DNA of 64,000 nt from Mariprofundus sp. (GTDB lineage Bacteria > Pseudomonadota > Zetaproteobacteria > Mariprofundales > Mariprofundaceae). Made by a program: the position numbers and the translations under genes. Of the stretch, positions 31,986 to 40,242 are shown one piece after another. Each line of letters opens with the position of its first letter. Position 1 is the stretch's first letter. The notes beneath the pieces were generated by a model. The model had not been told where the DNA came from. It searched no databases and saw only the letters and a program-made list of their open reading frames with translations. The stretch lies in assembly GCA_021772775.1 (NCBI GenBank), contig JAJFLH010000026.1, positions 25,510 to 89,509 of the forward strand. The letters are read 5' to 3'.

Positions 31986-33050
31986 ATGACCACAACATTA
32001 GCCAGTGAAAAAGCTGTTTCGATACAGCGACAAGATTTTGATGCGATGCTGAACTTTTCCCGTTCGGTGTTTCGCCTTAAAGATAATGACGCTTACCTGG
32101 AAGCGATGCATGCCGAGCTTCCCGATGCGGCACATGTGCCAACACGGTGGCCTAGTCTGTTGATGGGCTTTGATTTTCATCTTACAGCGGATGGCCCAAA
32201 ACTGATTGAGATCAATAATAATGCCGGCGGCCTCTATATCGGAGAGGAGCGCTGGTTACCGCAACCTGTTGATGCTTTCGATAATGAACTGGCTGAACGT
32301 CTATTGGCTATGTTCCCGTCAAAATGGAAGAATATTGCTATCATGGATGATGATGTGACGCAGCAATATATGTATCCTGAGATGTGTGCTTATGCAGAGC
32401 TATTGCGCAATGATGGTCGTAATGTGTGGGTCTGCTCGCCTGAAGATTTGCAGTTGCGAGAGTCTGGCCTGTTCATTGATGATGAAAAAATTGATGCCAT
32501 TTATAATCGTCATACGGACTTTTATCTTGATGAACATCTGCTGGCTCATGTCTGGTCAGCTTATAAACAGGGGCAGGTTGTACTGAATCCACATCCACGC
32601 AGTTACGCACTCATCGGGGATAAGTCCCGCATGGTAGATTGGTGGAGAAAAGGTCTTTTGGAAGCCTGTGTGGATCAATCGCTGGTTGAGCAGATACGAG
32701 CTGTGACTCCTGCAACACATCAGTTGGCGGAGATTGATCTCGATCAGGCGTGGGCTGAGCGCAAAGTTTGGGTATTTAAACCTTCGGCCCGTCATGGTGG
32801 TAAAGGTGTGGTGTTGGGCAAAGCGATGAGTCGTAAACGTTTTGCTGCACTCGATCTGTCTGAAACCATTGTTCAGCAGTTAATTCCAGCCAGCAAGGTT
32901 GAAGTTGAAGGACTTGAGTTGAAGCTGGATATTCGTCTCTACATGCATGGTGAGAAGCTGATTGCTTTGGCTGGCCGTGTCTGGAGTGGGCAGCTTACCA
33001 ATTTTCGTGAAGCGGGTTCAGGTTGGGTCTCTTTGAAGATTGATGGCTGA
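31986..33050 (+). CDS. ATP-grasp family ligase, function unknown
   Basis: A 354-aa protein. ATP-grasp signatures are in the C-terminal half: WVFKPSARHGGKGVVLG (nucleotide-binding lysines and glycine loop) and LDIRLYMHGEKLIALAGRVW followed by a TN pair. The N-terminal half contains PKLIEINNNAGGLY. Such enzymes join a carboxylate to an amine or thiol through an acyl phosphate. The end overlaps the start of a glycosyltransferase gene, which in turn overlaps a second one. This suggests a three-gene pathway, perhaps making a modified sugar conjugate. I do not recognise a named family, and the substrate is unknown. Confidence 0.75.
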   Translation: MTTTLASEKAVSIQRQDFDAMLNFSRSVFRLKDNDAYLEAMHAELPDAAHVPTRWPSLLMGFDFHLTADGPKLIEINNNAGGLYIGEERWLPQPVDAFDNELAERLLAMFPSKWKNIAIMDDDVTQQYMYPEMCAYAELLRNDGRNVWVCSPEDLQLRESGLFIDDEKIDAIYNRHTDFYLDEHLLAHVWSAYKQGQVVLNPHPRSYALIGDKSRMVDWWRKGLLEACVDQSLVEQIRAVTPATHQLAEIDLDQAWAERKVWVFKPSARHGGKGVVLGKAMSRKRFAALDLSETIVQQLIPASKVEVEGLELKLDIRLYMHGEKLIALAGRVWSGQLTNFREAGSGWVSLKIDG

Positions 33051-33729
33051 AATTTCCCTTGCAGTCATCGTTCCTGTTTACAATGAAGAGCAGGTTTTAC
33101 ACGATCATCTACAACGGTTTATCGATTTAGAAGCTGATGAATTAATCTTTGTCGATGGTGGTTCAAAGGATCAAACAAAGGCGTTTATAGAGCAGATAGG
33201 TCTGCGTTGTTTGTCATCAAAGCCGGGTAGAGCCAATCAGATGAATGCCGGTGCAGTTGTTGTTAAATCGGATATTCTTGTTTTTATTCATATAGATACA
33301 TTGGTGAGTAAAAGTGATTTGGCGCTTGTCAAAGCTCTATTTGATCAATCCGTTATTGTTGGTGGGCGCTTTGATGTCTCGCTATCTGGCAGCCATCCTG
33401 CTTTTAGAGTCATCGAGTTTATGATGAATCAGCGTTCTCGTTTCACAAAGGTCAGCACGGGTGATCAGGTTCAATTTGTACGGCGTACTGTGTTTGAAAG
33501 CATCGGTGGTTTTGCCAAAATGCCATTGTTGGAAGATGTGGAATTCTCAAAACGTTTGAAGAAGATCGGTCGCATTGCCTGTCTGCCTGAAAAGGTGATG
33601 ACCAGTTCTCGCCGCTGGGAGTCACACGGAATTATTAGGACTGTATGGTTAATGTGGAAGATACGACTGCTTTACTGGCTGGGTGTTTCGCCTGAAAAAT
33701 TGGTCGTGTTGTATCGGGACGCCCGATGA
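33043..33729 (+). CDS. Family 2 glycosyltransferase, TIGR04283-like
   Basis: A 228-aa GT-A-type glycosyltransferase. LAVIVPVYNEE opens the fold, FVDGGSKDQT follows, GRANQMNAGA is a hallmark of the TIGR04283 group named for arsenosugar synthesis, and LVFIHIDT-type and LLEDVEFSKRLKK motifs come later. I take ATG 33043, which overlaps the stop of the ATP-grasp gene (ATGGCTGA); an alternative TTG lies one codon upstream. Its stop overlaps the next gene by 4 bases. The family name is historical: no arsenic gene is seen in this window, so the product should be left open. Confidence 0.86.
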   Translation: MAEISLAVIVPVYNEEQVLHDHLQRFIDLEADELIFVDGGSKDQTKAFIEQIGLRCLSSKPGRANQMNAGAVVVKSDILVFIHIDTLVSKSDLALVKALFDQSVIVGGRFDVSLSGSHPAFRVIEFMMNQRSRFTKVSTGDQVQFVRRTVFESIGGFAKMPLLEDVEFSKRLKKIGRIACLPEKVMTSSRRWESHGIIRTVWLMWKIRLLYWLGVSPEKLVVLYRDAR

Positions 33730-34346
33730 GCGGGGATCGTGTCATGGCTATTCGGATTATCATCATGTGCAAGGCACCGGTGGCAGGGGCGGTGAAAACA
33801 CGCTTAATGAGCTCTTATTCAGCCACTGAGGCCGCTGGACTGCATATGGCTATGGCAACCACTGTTATCGAACGTGCTAAGCGTCTGTTCGATGATGTGG
33901 TGATCGCAGCCGATAATTGTGAACATCCATTCTTTGCAGCTTTTGATCTGCCATTGTCACCACAGGGTGAGGGGGATCTGGGTGAACGTATGCAGAATCA
34001 GATGCAGCATGCTTTTGCCGATGGAGCCAACGCAGTTCTGCTGTTGGGTACAGATTCGCCTCACATGGACGATGAGCGCCTGTTGGAGGCTGTGTGGAGC
34101 CTACAAACGAATGATGTTGTTCTCGGCCCCGTTGAAGATGGTGGTTACGATCTGTTGGCTATGCGGAATCTCTTCTCATTGTTTGATCATGTTGTCTGGT
34201 CTTCCGGGCAGGTGTTGGAACAGACGCTGGATAATATTCATCAACAGGAGCTCACGGAGAAACAACTCGATATCAGCTTCGATGTCGATTTCCCTGAAGA
34301 TATTGAGCGTGCCATTCAGACTGGTTGGGATTTGAAAACAATATGA
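33726..34346 (+). CDS. DUF2064/TIGR04282 family glycosyltransferase-like protein
   Basis: A 206-aa protein of the nucleotidyl/glycosyltransferase GT-A fold. Marks are MCKAPVAGAVKTRL near the N-terminus, GDLGERMQNQM, LLGTDSPHM and VLGPVEDGGYDLLAM. TIGR04282 proteins almost always pair with TIGR04283 glycosyltransferases, as here. It overlaps that gene by 4 bases (ATGA). ATG 33744 is an alternative internal start. Probable partner in one glycosylation step; the substrate is unknown. Confidence 0.85.
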   Translation: MSGDRVMAIRIIIMCKAPVAGAVKTRLMSSYSATEAAGLHMAMATTVIERAKRLFDDVVIAADNCEHPFFAAFDLPLSPQGEGDLGERMQNQMQHAFADGANAVLLLGTDSPHMDDERLLEAVWSLQTNDVVLGPVEDGGYDLLAMRNLFSLFDHVVWSSGQVLEQTLDNIHQQELTEKQLDISFDVDFPEDIERAIQTGWDLKTI

Positions 34347-34357
34347 TGTATCACATA

Positions 34358-34387
34358 AATAATATTAACTAAGGGTTTAATATTATT
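34358..34387. promoter_or_regulatory. Perfect 11-bp inverted repeat with TATAAT beside it
   Basis: AATAATATTAA at 34358-34368 is mirrored exactly by TTAATATTATT at 34377-34387, with an 8-base spacer. A TATAAT hexamer at 34396-34401 follows immediately, with a poor -35. The position upstream of the dioxygenase gene and the symmetry fit a repressor operator overlapping a promoter. It has no T-tract and is too AT-rich to look like a terminator. Confidence 0.45.
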
Positions 34388-34488
34388 GTATAAAGTATAA
34401 TCTTATGTGCATGTGGTGGACGTGAATGTATGCACTGTTTATGATCTCCTGGCGGCATGGCACTCAAGTATTTCACTGAAGTTGAGGA

Positions 34489-35328
34489 ATGATTCGCCAA
34501 CATTTGGAGCATATCATAGTGATTAAAACGAAGTGTTCTTTAAGCCCTGTTTTATATATCCCTCATGGTGGCGGGCCTCTGCCACTATTGGGTGATCAAG
34601 CCCATCAAGAGATGATAGACTCTCTTCAGCATGTCGTAACTCTGTTTGATAAACCGGCAGCGATAGTTGTGATTAGCGCGCATTGGGAAGCAGAAAAAGT
34701 GATGATTACGAGTGCTGCATCACCGTCATTGATTTACGACTATGATGGTTTTCCCAAAGAGTCCTATGAGGTTCAGTACCCTGCACCTGGTGAGCCGGTG
34801 TTAGCCCATAAAATATTCGATCTGTTAACGTCTAATCGTATTGAAGCTGAGCTTAGTGAGGAGCGAGGCTTTGATCATGGTCTGTTTGTGCCTCTGAAAA
34901 TTATGTATCCGGATGCAGATATTCCCTGTGTTCAGATATCATTGCTCAACGCTTTAAATCCCCAGGAGCATATTCAGATGGGTAGAGCTTTGGCTGCTTT
35001 AAGAGAAGAGAACATTCTGATTGTAGGTTCAGGGCTTTCATTCCATAACCTTCCTGCATTTTTCTCACAATCGAATCCTGAAGCACGAGAGATGAATGAA
35101 GCGTTTGAAGCGTGGTTGATCAACACATGTTCCAATCCTGAACTAAATGAACAGGCGAGGGCGCTTAAACTGGTGGCTTGGGAGAGTGCGCCGGGAGCAC
35201 GCTTTAGTCATCCCAGAGAAGAACACCTGCTGCCGCTGCACGTCTGTTACGGCATGGCTGAATCGCCAACGAAACAGGTATTTACAATAGAATTGATGGG
35301 GAAAAGAGTAAGCTGTTATCTTTGGTAG
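34489..35328 (+). CDS. LigB-type class III extradiol dioxygenase (DODA family)
   Basis: A 279-aa protein of the 4,5-DOPA dioxygenase (YgiD-like) family. IPHGGGPL near residue 25, VVISAHWEA near 64, GFDHGLFVPLK near 127 and SFHNLPAFF near 185 carry the histidines expected to bind the catalytic metal. The family opens catecholic rings. ATG 34489 follows TTGAGGA; a GTG at 34519 would be nearer the family's usual start. It is monocistronic, with the AT-rich inverted repeat upstream. Physiological substrate unknown. Confidence 0.87.
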   Translation: MIRQHLEHIIVIKTKCSLSPVLYIPHGGGPLPLLGDQAHQEMIDSLQHVVTLFDKPAAIVVISAHWEAEKVMITSAASPSLIYDYDGFPKESYEVQYPAPGEPVLAHKIFDLLTSNRIEAELSEERGFDHGLFVPLKIMYPDADIPCVQISLLNALNPQEHIQMGRALAALREENILIVGSGLSFHNLPAFFSQSNPEAREMNEAFEAWLINTCSNPELNEQARALKLVAWESAPGARFSHPREEHLLPLHVCYGMAESPTKQVFTIELMGKRVSCYLW

Positions 35329-35400
35329 GGCATGCTTTGTATAAAAGGTGAATATAAACGAAGCTGGACACTCATTATAAAAATCTCATAGTTCGACACC

Positions 35401-35595
35401 TTATGAAAACCGTACACATGAATCTCTGCACCTGGCTATGGCTTCTACTGCCATCCACCGCGCTTTCACGTGTCTGAGATTTAAGGAATTCTTTAAAGCA
35501 TAATCTCGTAATATCACCATGCAATCGCGGAACGTTCTCGCGCTTTGTTTGTGACTCTCTACAACTAACTCGAATCCGTTTCTCGCTTGCTCCAC
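35401..35595 (-). CDS. Possible small ORF antisense to EamA leader
   Basis: A 64-codon frame starting with GTG in the 284-bp gap between the dioxygenase and the EamA gene. The predicted peptide is helix-prone and charged (VEQARNGFELVVESHKQ at the start). There is no obvious ribosome site and no family I recognise. It may be a remnant or chance. The gap otherwise holds the near-palindrome CGCGGAACGTTCTCGCG around 35526-35542 and an AGGAG site for the EamA gene. Confidence 0.2.
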   Translation of the reverse strand: MEQARNGFELVVESHKQSARTFRDCMVILRDYALKNSLNLRHVKARWMAVEAIARCRDSCVRFS

Positions 35596-35612
35596 ATATA
35601 TAGGAGTAGATC

Positions 35613-36554
35613 ATGAACGCTTATATTCGTTCAAAAACATATTCACTGTTTAATTTTAAATTGAGTAACCCGGCCCAGATGCTTGGTCTGTTGTTGGCTA
35701 TAGGAGCCGCGCTTGGTTTTTCGATCAAGGCGATCTTTGTGAAATTGGCTTATCAGTACGGTGTTGATGCGATCACACTATTAATGTTTCGCATGCTCTT
35801 TGCGTTGCCATTTTTTGTTGTCTTTGCCATTATCGAAGAGCGCAAAGCTGATTCCCCTATCAGTTTGAAACATATGGGGATTATCTTCATGCTGGGGTTG
35901 ATCGGATATTATTTGTCCTCCCTGTTGGACTTTATCGGCCTGCAATATATAACAGCAGGGTTAGAGCGTTTGATCCTGTTTATCTATCCAACCATCGTTG
36001 TGATGATCTCTGCCCTGTTCTTCGGTAAACGTATCACGAAAGAAGCCGTGATTGCGCTTCTGTTAAGTTACACGGGTATTGCATTGGCGATGTACCATGA
36101 TGTGCAGATATCCGGTGAATTTGCAGTGTATGGGGCGGTTCTTGTTTTTGGTGCGACGGTGACCTATTCCATATTTTTAGTGGGAAGTGGTGAAGTGATT
36201 CCGAAAGTAGGGGCCAAACGTTTTACCGCTTATGCCATGATTATCTCATGCATCGCAGTGATTATTCAGTTTGGACTGTTGAGAGATATCAGTGATTTGC
36301 GACAGCCAGTTGAAGTCTATGCTTATGGTTTTGCCATGGCGGTGTTTTCTACGGTGATTCCGGCATTTTTACTGGCGTCTTCCATTCATCGTATTGGTGC
36401 AAGTCAAACTGCAATAGTGGGTGCATTAGGGCCGATTGTTACCATTGTGATCGCCGCTGTTGTTTTGAATGAAGCGGTATCGCTAATGCAGATGGTCGGT
36501 GCGCTGTTTGTAATTGCCGGTGTGTTCTCATTAGGACTGAAGAAAACGTCGTAG
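35613..36554 (+). CDS. EamA/DMT-family transporter
   Basis: A 313-aa inner-membrane protein with about ten predicted TM helices in two EamA repeats. The first repeat carries GFSIKAIFVKLAYQYGVDA, and the second ends with GALGPIVTIVIAAVVLNE, both typical of drug/metabolite exporters. AGGAG precedes ATG 35613. The substrate cannot be told. It sits 60 bp before a methyltransferase gene on the same strand. A second, distant EamA protein is at 50760. Confidence 0.9.
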   Translation: MNAYIRSKTYSLFNFKLSNPAQMLGLLLAIGAALGFSIKAIFVKLAYQYGVDAITLLMFRMLFALPFFVVFAIIEERKADSPISLKHMGIIFMLGLIGYYLSSLLDFIGLQYITAGLERLILFIYPTIVVMISALFFGKRITKEAVIALLLSYTGIALAMYHDVQISGEFAVYGAVLVFGATVTYSIFLVGSGEVIPKVGAKRFTAYAMIISCIAVIIQFGLLRDISDLRQPVEVYAYGFAMAVFSTVIPAFLLASSIHRIGASQTAIVGALGPIVTIVIAAVVLNEAVSLMQMVGALFVIAGVFSLGLKKTS

Positions 36555-36614
36555 TGCATGTCAATTATGTAAAAATAGTCTATGTTTGAACGCATCAGAA
36601 GAGAGGAAAGAACG

Positions 36615-37433
36615 ATGAGCAAGAAAGCCAACTTTTTAGCCAAACCGGGGCCGTGGGACCTGGTGGCTGGAGGATATGCAGAAACAACCATGGAGATGTT
36701 GGCCCAATACGCTGAAGAGGCGATTGCGGTGTGTGATCTAACACCTGAATCAAAGGTGCTGGATGTGGCTTGTGGACCGGGCACATTATCACTATTGCTG
36801 GCCGATCAGGTGGCATCGGCGCACGCCATTGATTTCTCTGAACAGATGCTCTCTCTGCTGGATCAAAAGATTAATGATGCTGGCTTTGATCGTCTGCATA
36901 TCCACCATGGTGATGGTCAAGCATTACCATATGATGGTGATTCGTTTGATGCTGCTTTTTCGATGTTTGGACTGATGTTCTTTCCAGATAGGGGCAGGGG
37001 CTTCTCTGAGATCTATCGCACACTGAAACCGGGCGGCAAGGTAGCCGTAACAAGTTGGGCACCGGTAGATCAATCGCCTGCGATGCAGATGATGTTTGGT
37101 GCACTCAAGATTATCAAACCGGAGTTACCGGAACCGAAGATGGCAATCGAGTCGTTGGAGAATCCAGAGCAGTTTGAACAGGAGCTCAAGGATGCAGGTT
37201 TTAAAGATGTGCAGATACAGCGCGTAACGAAGTCTTTTCCTGTCGAGTCGGTTAAGGAGTTTTGGCACGGTATGGTGAAAGGCAGTGCACCGATCACGAT
37301 GTTGAAACAGAACATGGACAGAGCTGAATGGGAGGAGCGGCAGTGGCTGGCTTTGCATTATTTGCATGAACAACTGCCGCATACACCAACATCACTTTCA
37401 TCTGACGCTTGGCTTGGAACTGGTTTGAAGTAA
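36615..37433 (+). CDS. Class I SAM-dependent methyltransferase
   Basis: A 272-aa protein from ATG 36615, chosen for its GAGAGGAAAG site; ATG 36582 would add 11 residues. The Rossmann core is clear: motif I LDVACGPGTL, acidic AIDFSEQML, GDGQALPYDGDSFD and FMFGL-like FSMFGLMFFPD, then TLKPGGKVAVTSW. It resembles UbiE/COQ5-type methyltransferases, but the substrate is unknown. The C-terminal third is less conserved. Probably cytosolic. Confidence 0.88.
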   Translation: MSKKANFLAKPGPWDLVAGGYAETTMEMLAQYAEEAIAVCDLTPESKVLDVACGPGTLSLLLADQVASAHAIDFSEQMLSLLDQKINDAGFDRLHIHHGDGQALPYDGDSFDAAFSMFGLMFFPDRGRGFSEIYRTLKPGGKVAVTSWAPVDQSPAMQMMFGALKIIKPELPEPKMAIESLENPEQFEQELKDAGFKDVQIQRVTKSFPVESVKEFWHGMVKGSAPITMLKQNMDRAEWEERQWLALHYLHEQLPHTPTSLSSDAWLGTGLK

Positions 37434-37507
37434 CTGTGCTAAGATGCTGTTTTACATGTTTTTTGTTAGGTTTGTTTTTTAATGGGGAAGTAGTTTGAGG
37501 TGAGAGT

Positions 37508-38287
37508 ATGAAGTTATCGGTTTATCAAATTGACGCGTTCGCGAAACAGGCTTTTGAAGGTAATCCTGCTGCAATTTGCCCATTACCATTCTGGTTGCCT
37601 GATGGGGTGATGCAGTTGATTGCAGAAGAGAATAATCTCTCTGAAACAGCTTTTTTTATTGAAACGGATTCCGGTTTTCATATCCGCTGGTTTACACCCA
37701 CAACTGAGGTTGATCTGTGCGGTCATGCCACGTTGGCTGCAGCTTATGTGTTATTTCATTGTCTGGACTATAAACGGGATCAGATTGAATTTGATTCAAG
37801 ATCAGGTCTGTTACATGTAAGCAGGGATGAGGAGTTGCTGGTGTTGGATTTTCCTGCTCAAGCAGCAGCCCCCTGTGAAACACCTGAAGAAATTTTGCAT
37901 GCTTTTGGTGTTGAGCCAGTCGAATGCCTCAAAGGTGAAGATTATATTGTCGTCTTTGAGTTGGAAGATGATGTGTTAAGTGCGGAACCGAAACTTGAAT
38001 TTTTACGTGAACTCGATGGTAGAGGTGTGGTGATCACCTCGTTATCCGAACATTATGACTTTGTCAGTCGTTTCTTTGCTCCCAATTTTGGCATTGATGA
38101 AGATCCAGTGACCGGCTCATCGTTTACACAGTTGGCTCCCTATTGGTCACAGCGCTTGGGCCGTTCGAAACTCTACGCCAAACAGCTCTCCAGCCGTGGT
38201 GGTGAAGTGATCTGTGAACTCAAAGGCGAACGGGTGTCAATCGCAGGAAAAGCTGTGAAGTATCTGCAGGGTGTAATTGATATATAA
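37508..38287 (+). CDS. PhzF-family isomerase/epimerase-like protein
   Basis: A 259-aa protein with the PhzF/diaminopimelate-epimerase fold: YQIDAFAKQAFEGNPAA at the start, NLSETAF with the putative catalytic Glu, TTEVDLCGHATLAAA, and EDPVTGSSFTQLAPYW in the second half. The family includes the phenazine isomerase PhzF, but most members are uncharacterised and no phenazine genes are present here. GAGGTGAGAG precedes ATG 37508. Confidence 0.92.
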   Translation: MKLSVYQIDAFAKQAFEGNPAAICPLPFWLPDGVMQLIAEENNLSETAFFIETDSGFHIRWFTPTTEVDLCGHATLAAAYVLFHCLDYKRDQIEFDSRSGLLHVSRDEELLVLDFPAQAAAPCETPEEILHAFGVEPVECLKGEDYIVVFELEDDVLSAEPKLEFLRELDGRGVVITSLSEHYDFVSRFFAPNFGIDEDPVTGSSFTQLAPYWSQRLGRSKLYAKQLSSRGGEVICELKGERVSIAGKAVKYLQGVIDI

Positions 38288-38431
38288 GTATCAATTGCAC
38301 TTACTGCCTTATTTCTGTTTGCTCATATTGATGATGAAATGAGTTGTGAAATCTGTAAGCTCTGCATTCCAAGTAGGTGAACGTGCTGGAATGATGATTT
38401 CGAAACTTTACGGAAAGAGAAAGGAGAAAAA

Positions 38432-39472
38432 GTGACTGAAGGCAATAACACCAGGCTGATTTCTCTTATTAGCAAAAAAGAGATCGTTATCATTAGCGGC
38501 TCTTTCGTGGCTATTGCTTTTATTCTATCACTCTTGTTCATTGAAATGGAGGCATTTGAGGCGTTTTACGAATACACGCGCAGTCATGAGAGCTGGGAGC
38601 TTGATGAACTGTTTCTCGCCTTTCTGGCTGTATTGATTGCACTTCTTATCAGTGTTGCTTTGCTTTCAACTATTTTGCGACGGCGATTATCCAAGGCTAT
38701 TCAAAATCAGAGGAATATCGAATTGCAGTTGATGAATAGTCGTAAAGTTCAGTCTATGGGAAGTATGCTTGGTGGGGTGGCTCATTCAATCAACAACCAG
38801 TTACAGCCAATATTGATACTGAGCCAGATCATCAAAGATACCCATTCAGGAGATGACCGAACATCAGCAGATATTAGTAGAGTTCTCAAAGCGGCAAAGA
38901 ATGCTTCGACTATTTTAAGAAAGGTTCTGAATTTTGCCCATCATCAGAGCGAGAGTGCAAGCCGATGTGAATTGTTTTCAACCTTGAGCTGCTCTGTTGA
39001 TTTGGCTGAAACAATGATTCCCGTATCGATAAGCTTAGATAAAGATATTCCGGTCACCGACTGCTTTGTGAATGTTTCACCGGAAGATATTGAAATCATC
39101 ATTCTCAATTTTATCTCCAATGCGGTTGATGCACTTGAAGGAGAGGTAGGTCGTATTTCAATTTCATTAGAACTAAAGCGCTGCAGTGATATTCAGGGGG
39201 CGCAGGGTCAGGAGTCTGATAGATGGGCTTGTATTAAAATTGCAGATACAGGCATGGGTATCGAACCTGAAGTCGTATCACGGATATTTGACCCATTTTA
39301 CACCAATAAACCAGTTGGTAAGGGTACAGGGCTAGGTCTGTCGGAATGTTTTGGCATCGTATCGAAGGCCGATGGAAGGATGGATGTAGATTCAAGGCCA
39401 AATGAGGGAAGCTGTTTTATGGTTTATCTGCCCATCGAAGAAAAAACTGAATCTGATATAAAGGATGAATAA
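38432..39472 (+). CDS. Membrane sensor histidine kinase, small
   Basis: A 346-aa kinase starting at GTG 38432 after AAAGGAG. Two TM helices (about 20-37 and 63-84) enclose a very short periplasmic loop of about 25 residues. HisKA contains GGVAHSINNQLQP with the phospho-acceptor His; the ATPase has FISNAVDAL, ADTGMGIEPE, FDPFYTNK and GKGTGLGLSE. There is no PAS or HAMP. The loop is too small for a binding domain, so it may sense the membrane or a partner. It overlaps or abuts the receiver gene that follows. Confidence 0.92.
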   Translation: MTEGNNTRLISLISKKEIVIISGSFVAIAFILSLLFIEMEAFEAFYEYTRSHESWELDELFLAFLAVLIALLISVALLSTILRRRLSKAIQNQRNIELQLMNSRKVQSMGSMLGGVAHSINNQLQPILILSQIIKDTHSGDDRTSADISRVLKAAKNASTILRKVLNFAHHQSESASRCELFSTLSCSVDLAETMIPVSISLDKDIPVTDCFVNVSPEDIEIIILNFISNAVDALEGEVGRISISLELKRCSDIQGAQGQESDRWACIKIADTGMGIEPEVVSRIFDPFYTNKPVGKGTGLGLSECFGIVSKADGRMDVDSRPNEGSCFMVYLPIEEKTESDIKDE

Positions 39473-39473
39473 T

Positions 39474-39836
39474 ATGAAAAAGATTCTACTCATTGATGAT
39501 GATGAATTGGTTCGTTATAGTCTGGTTAGAGGTTTGGAGCAATTTGATTATCAGATTGTTGAGCTTGAAAATGGACTGAAAGCGCTTAAAGCCATTGAAT
39601 CTGAACAACCCGATATCATGATTACTGATTTGATCATGCCTGAGCAGGAGGGGATCGCCACGATTCGACAGGTCCATAAGTCTTATCCCAATCTGTCGAT
39701 TATTGCCATATCAGGTGGTGGCCGAAATATTGGTGCGGAGCATCTTGATATAGCACAAGCTCTGGGAGCCAGTGCGACATTAAGTAAACCTCTGGATATT
39801 CAGGAACTCAACACTCTGATTGAGCAGTTAACGTAG
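39474..39836 (+). CDS. Single-domain response regulator (CheY-like)
   Basis: A 120-aa stand-alone receiver. D8-D9-D10 form the acidic pocket, D52 in MITDLIMPEQEG is the phospho-acceptor, and the Lys is in TLSKPLD. I start at ATG 39474 because AAAGGA lies at proper spacing; ATG 39465 sits on top of it. It has no output domain, so it should act by protein contact or pass phosphate on. Cognate to the kinase encoded immediately upstream. Confidence 0.92.
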   Translation: MKKILLIDDDELVRYSLVRGLEQFDYQIVELENGLKALKAIESEQPDIMITDLIMPEQEGIATIRQVHKSYPNLSIIAISGGGRNIGAEHLDIAQALGASATLSKPLDIQELNTLIEQLT

Positions 39837-39876
39837 GATGATTAAAAGCTAGTCAATAAATTCTACTGGATTTTAC

Positions 39877-40110
39877 AGGGTAATCGCATTAAAACATCTT
39901 AGGTTTTATTATGTTCTCAGCTATTCCACACGTCATCCCCGAATGGTTGTGTCGGGGATACACCTCTAACAGATGGATTTCCTCCAGGAGGCTCTTCCCC
40001 CCCCTAGGGGATATTCTCTCGCTTTGCGATTCACCTCTTGGCATTCACCTGGCTTGATGAAGCCTTGAGTACATTCCAAATCATAACCCGCTTTTTAATG
40101 CGATTACCCT
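39877..40110. mobile_element. MITE-like element with 18-bp perfect terminal inverted repeats
   Basis: The 18 bases 39877-39894 (AGGGTAATCGCATTAAAA) recur exactly as their reverse complement at 40093-40110. The 198 bp between hold three further palindromes: ATCCCCGA/TCGGGGAT at 39935-39959, CCTCCAGGAGG at 39981-39991 and CCCCTAGGGG at 40001-40010. There is no coding frame. Size and ends fit a non-autonomous transposable element, but I see no clear target-site duplication. It fills most of the 406-bp gap 39837-40242; the rest has no visible gene. Confidence 0.5.
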
Positions 40111-40242
40111 ATTGGACTTCACCATTGTGAGCGCATGTTTAATTGAGAATCGATTGGAGAGGTCCATCCGATGCAGCTTTGCCTGTAACTGTTTATATGT
40201 TCTGTACTACTGACTTATCGTGACATAGTGCAGTACTTATTA

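Noticed and set aside
33043..34346. Arsenosugar biosynthesis locus
   Set aside because: Only the family names suggest it; no arsenic methyltransferase, radical-SAM or ars regulator gene is nearby.
39930..40010. CRISPR-like spacing of palindromes
   Set aside because: The palindromes differ from one another and are not regularly repeated; no cas genes are present.
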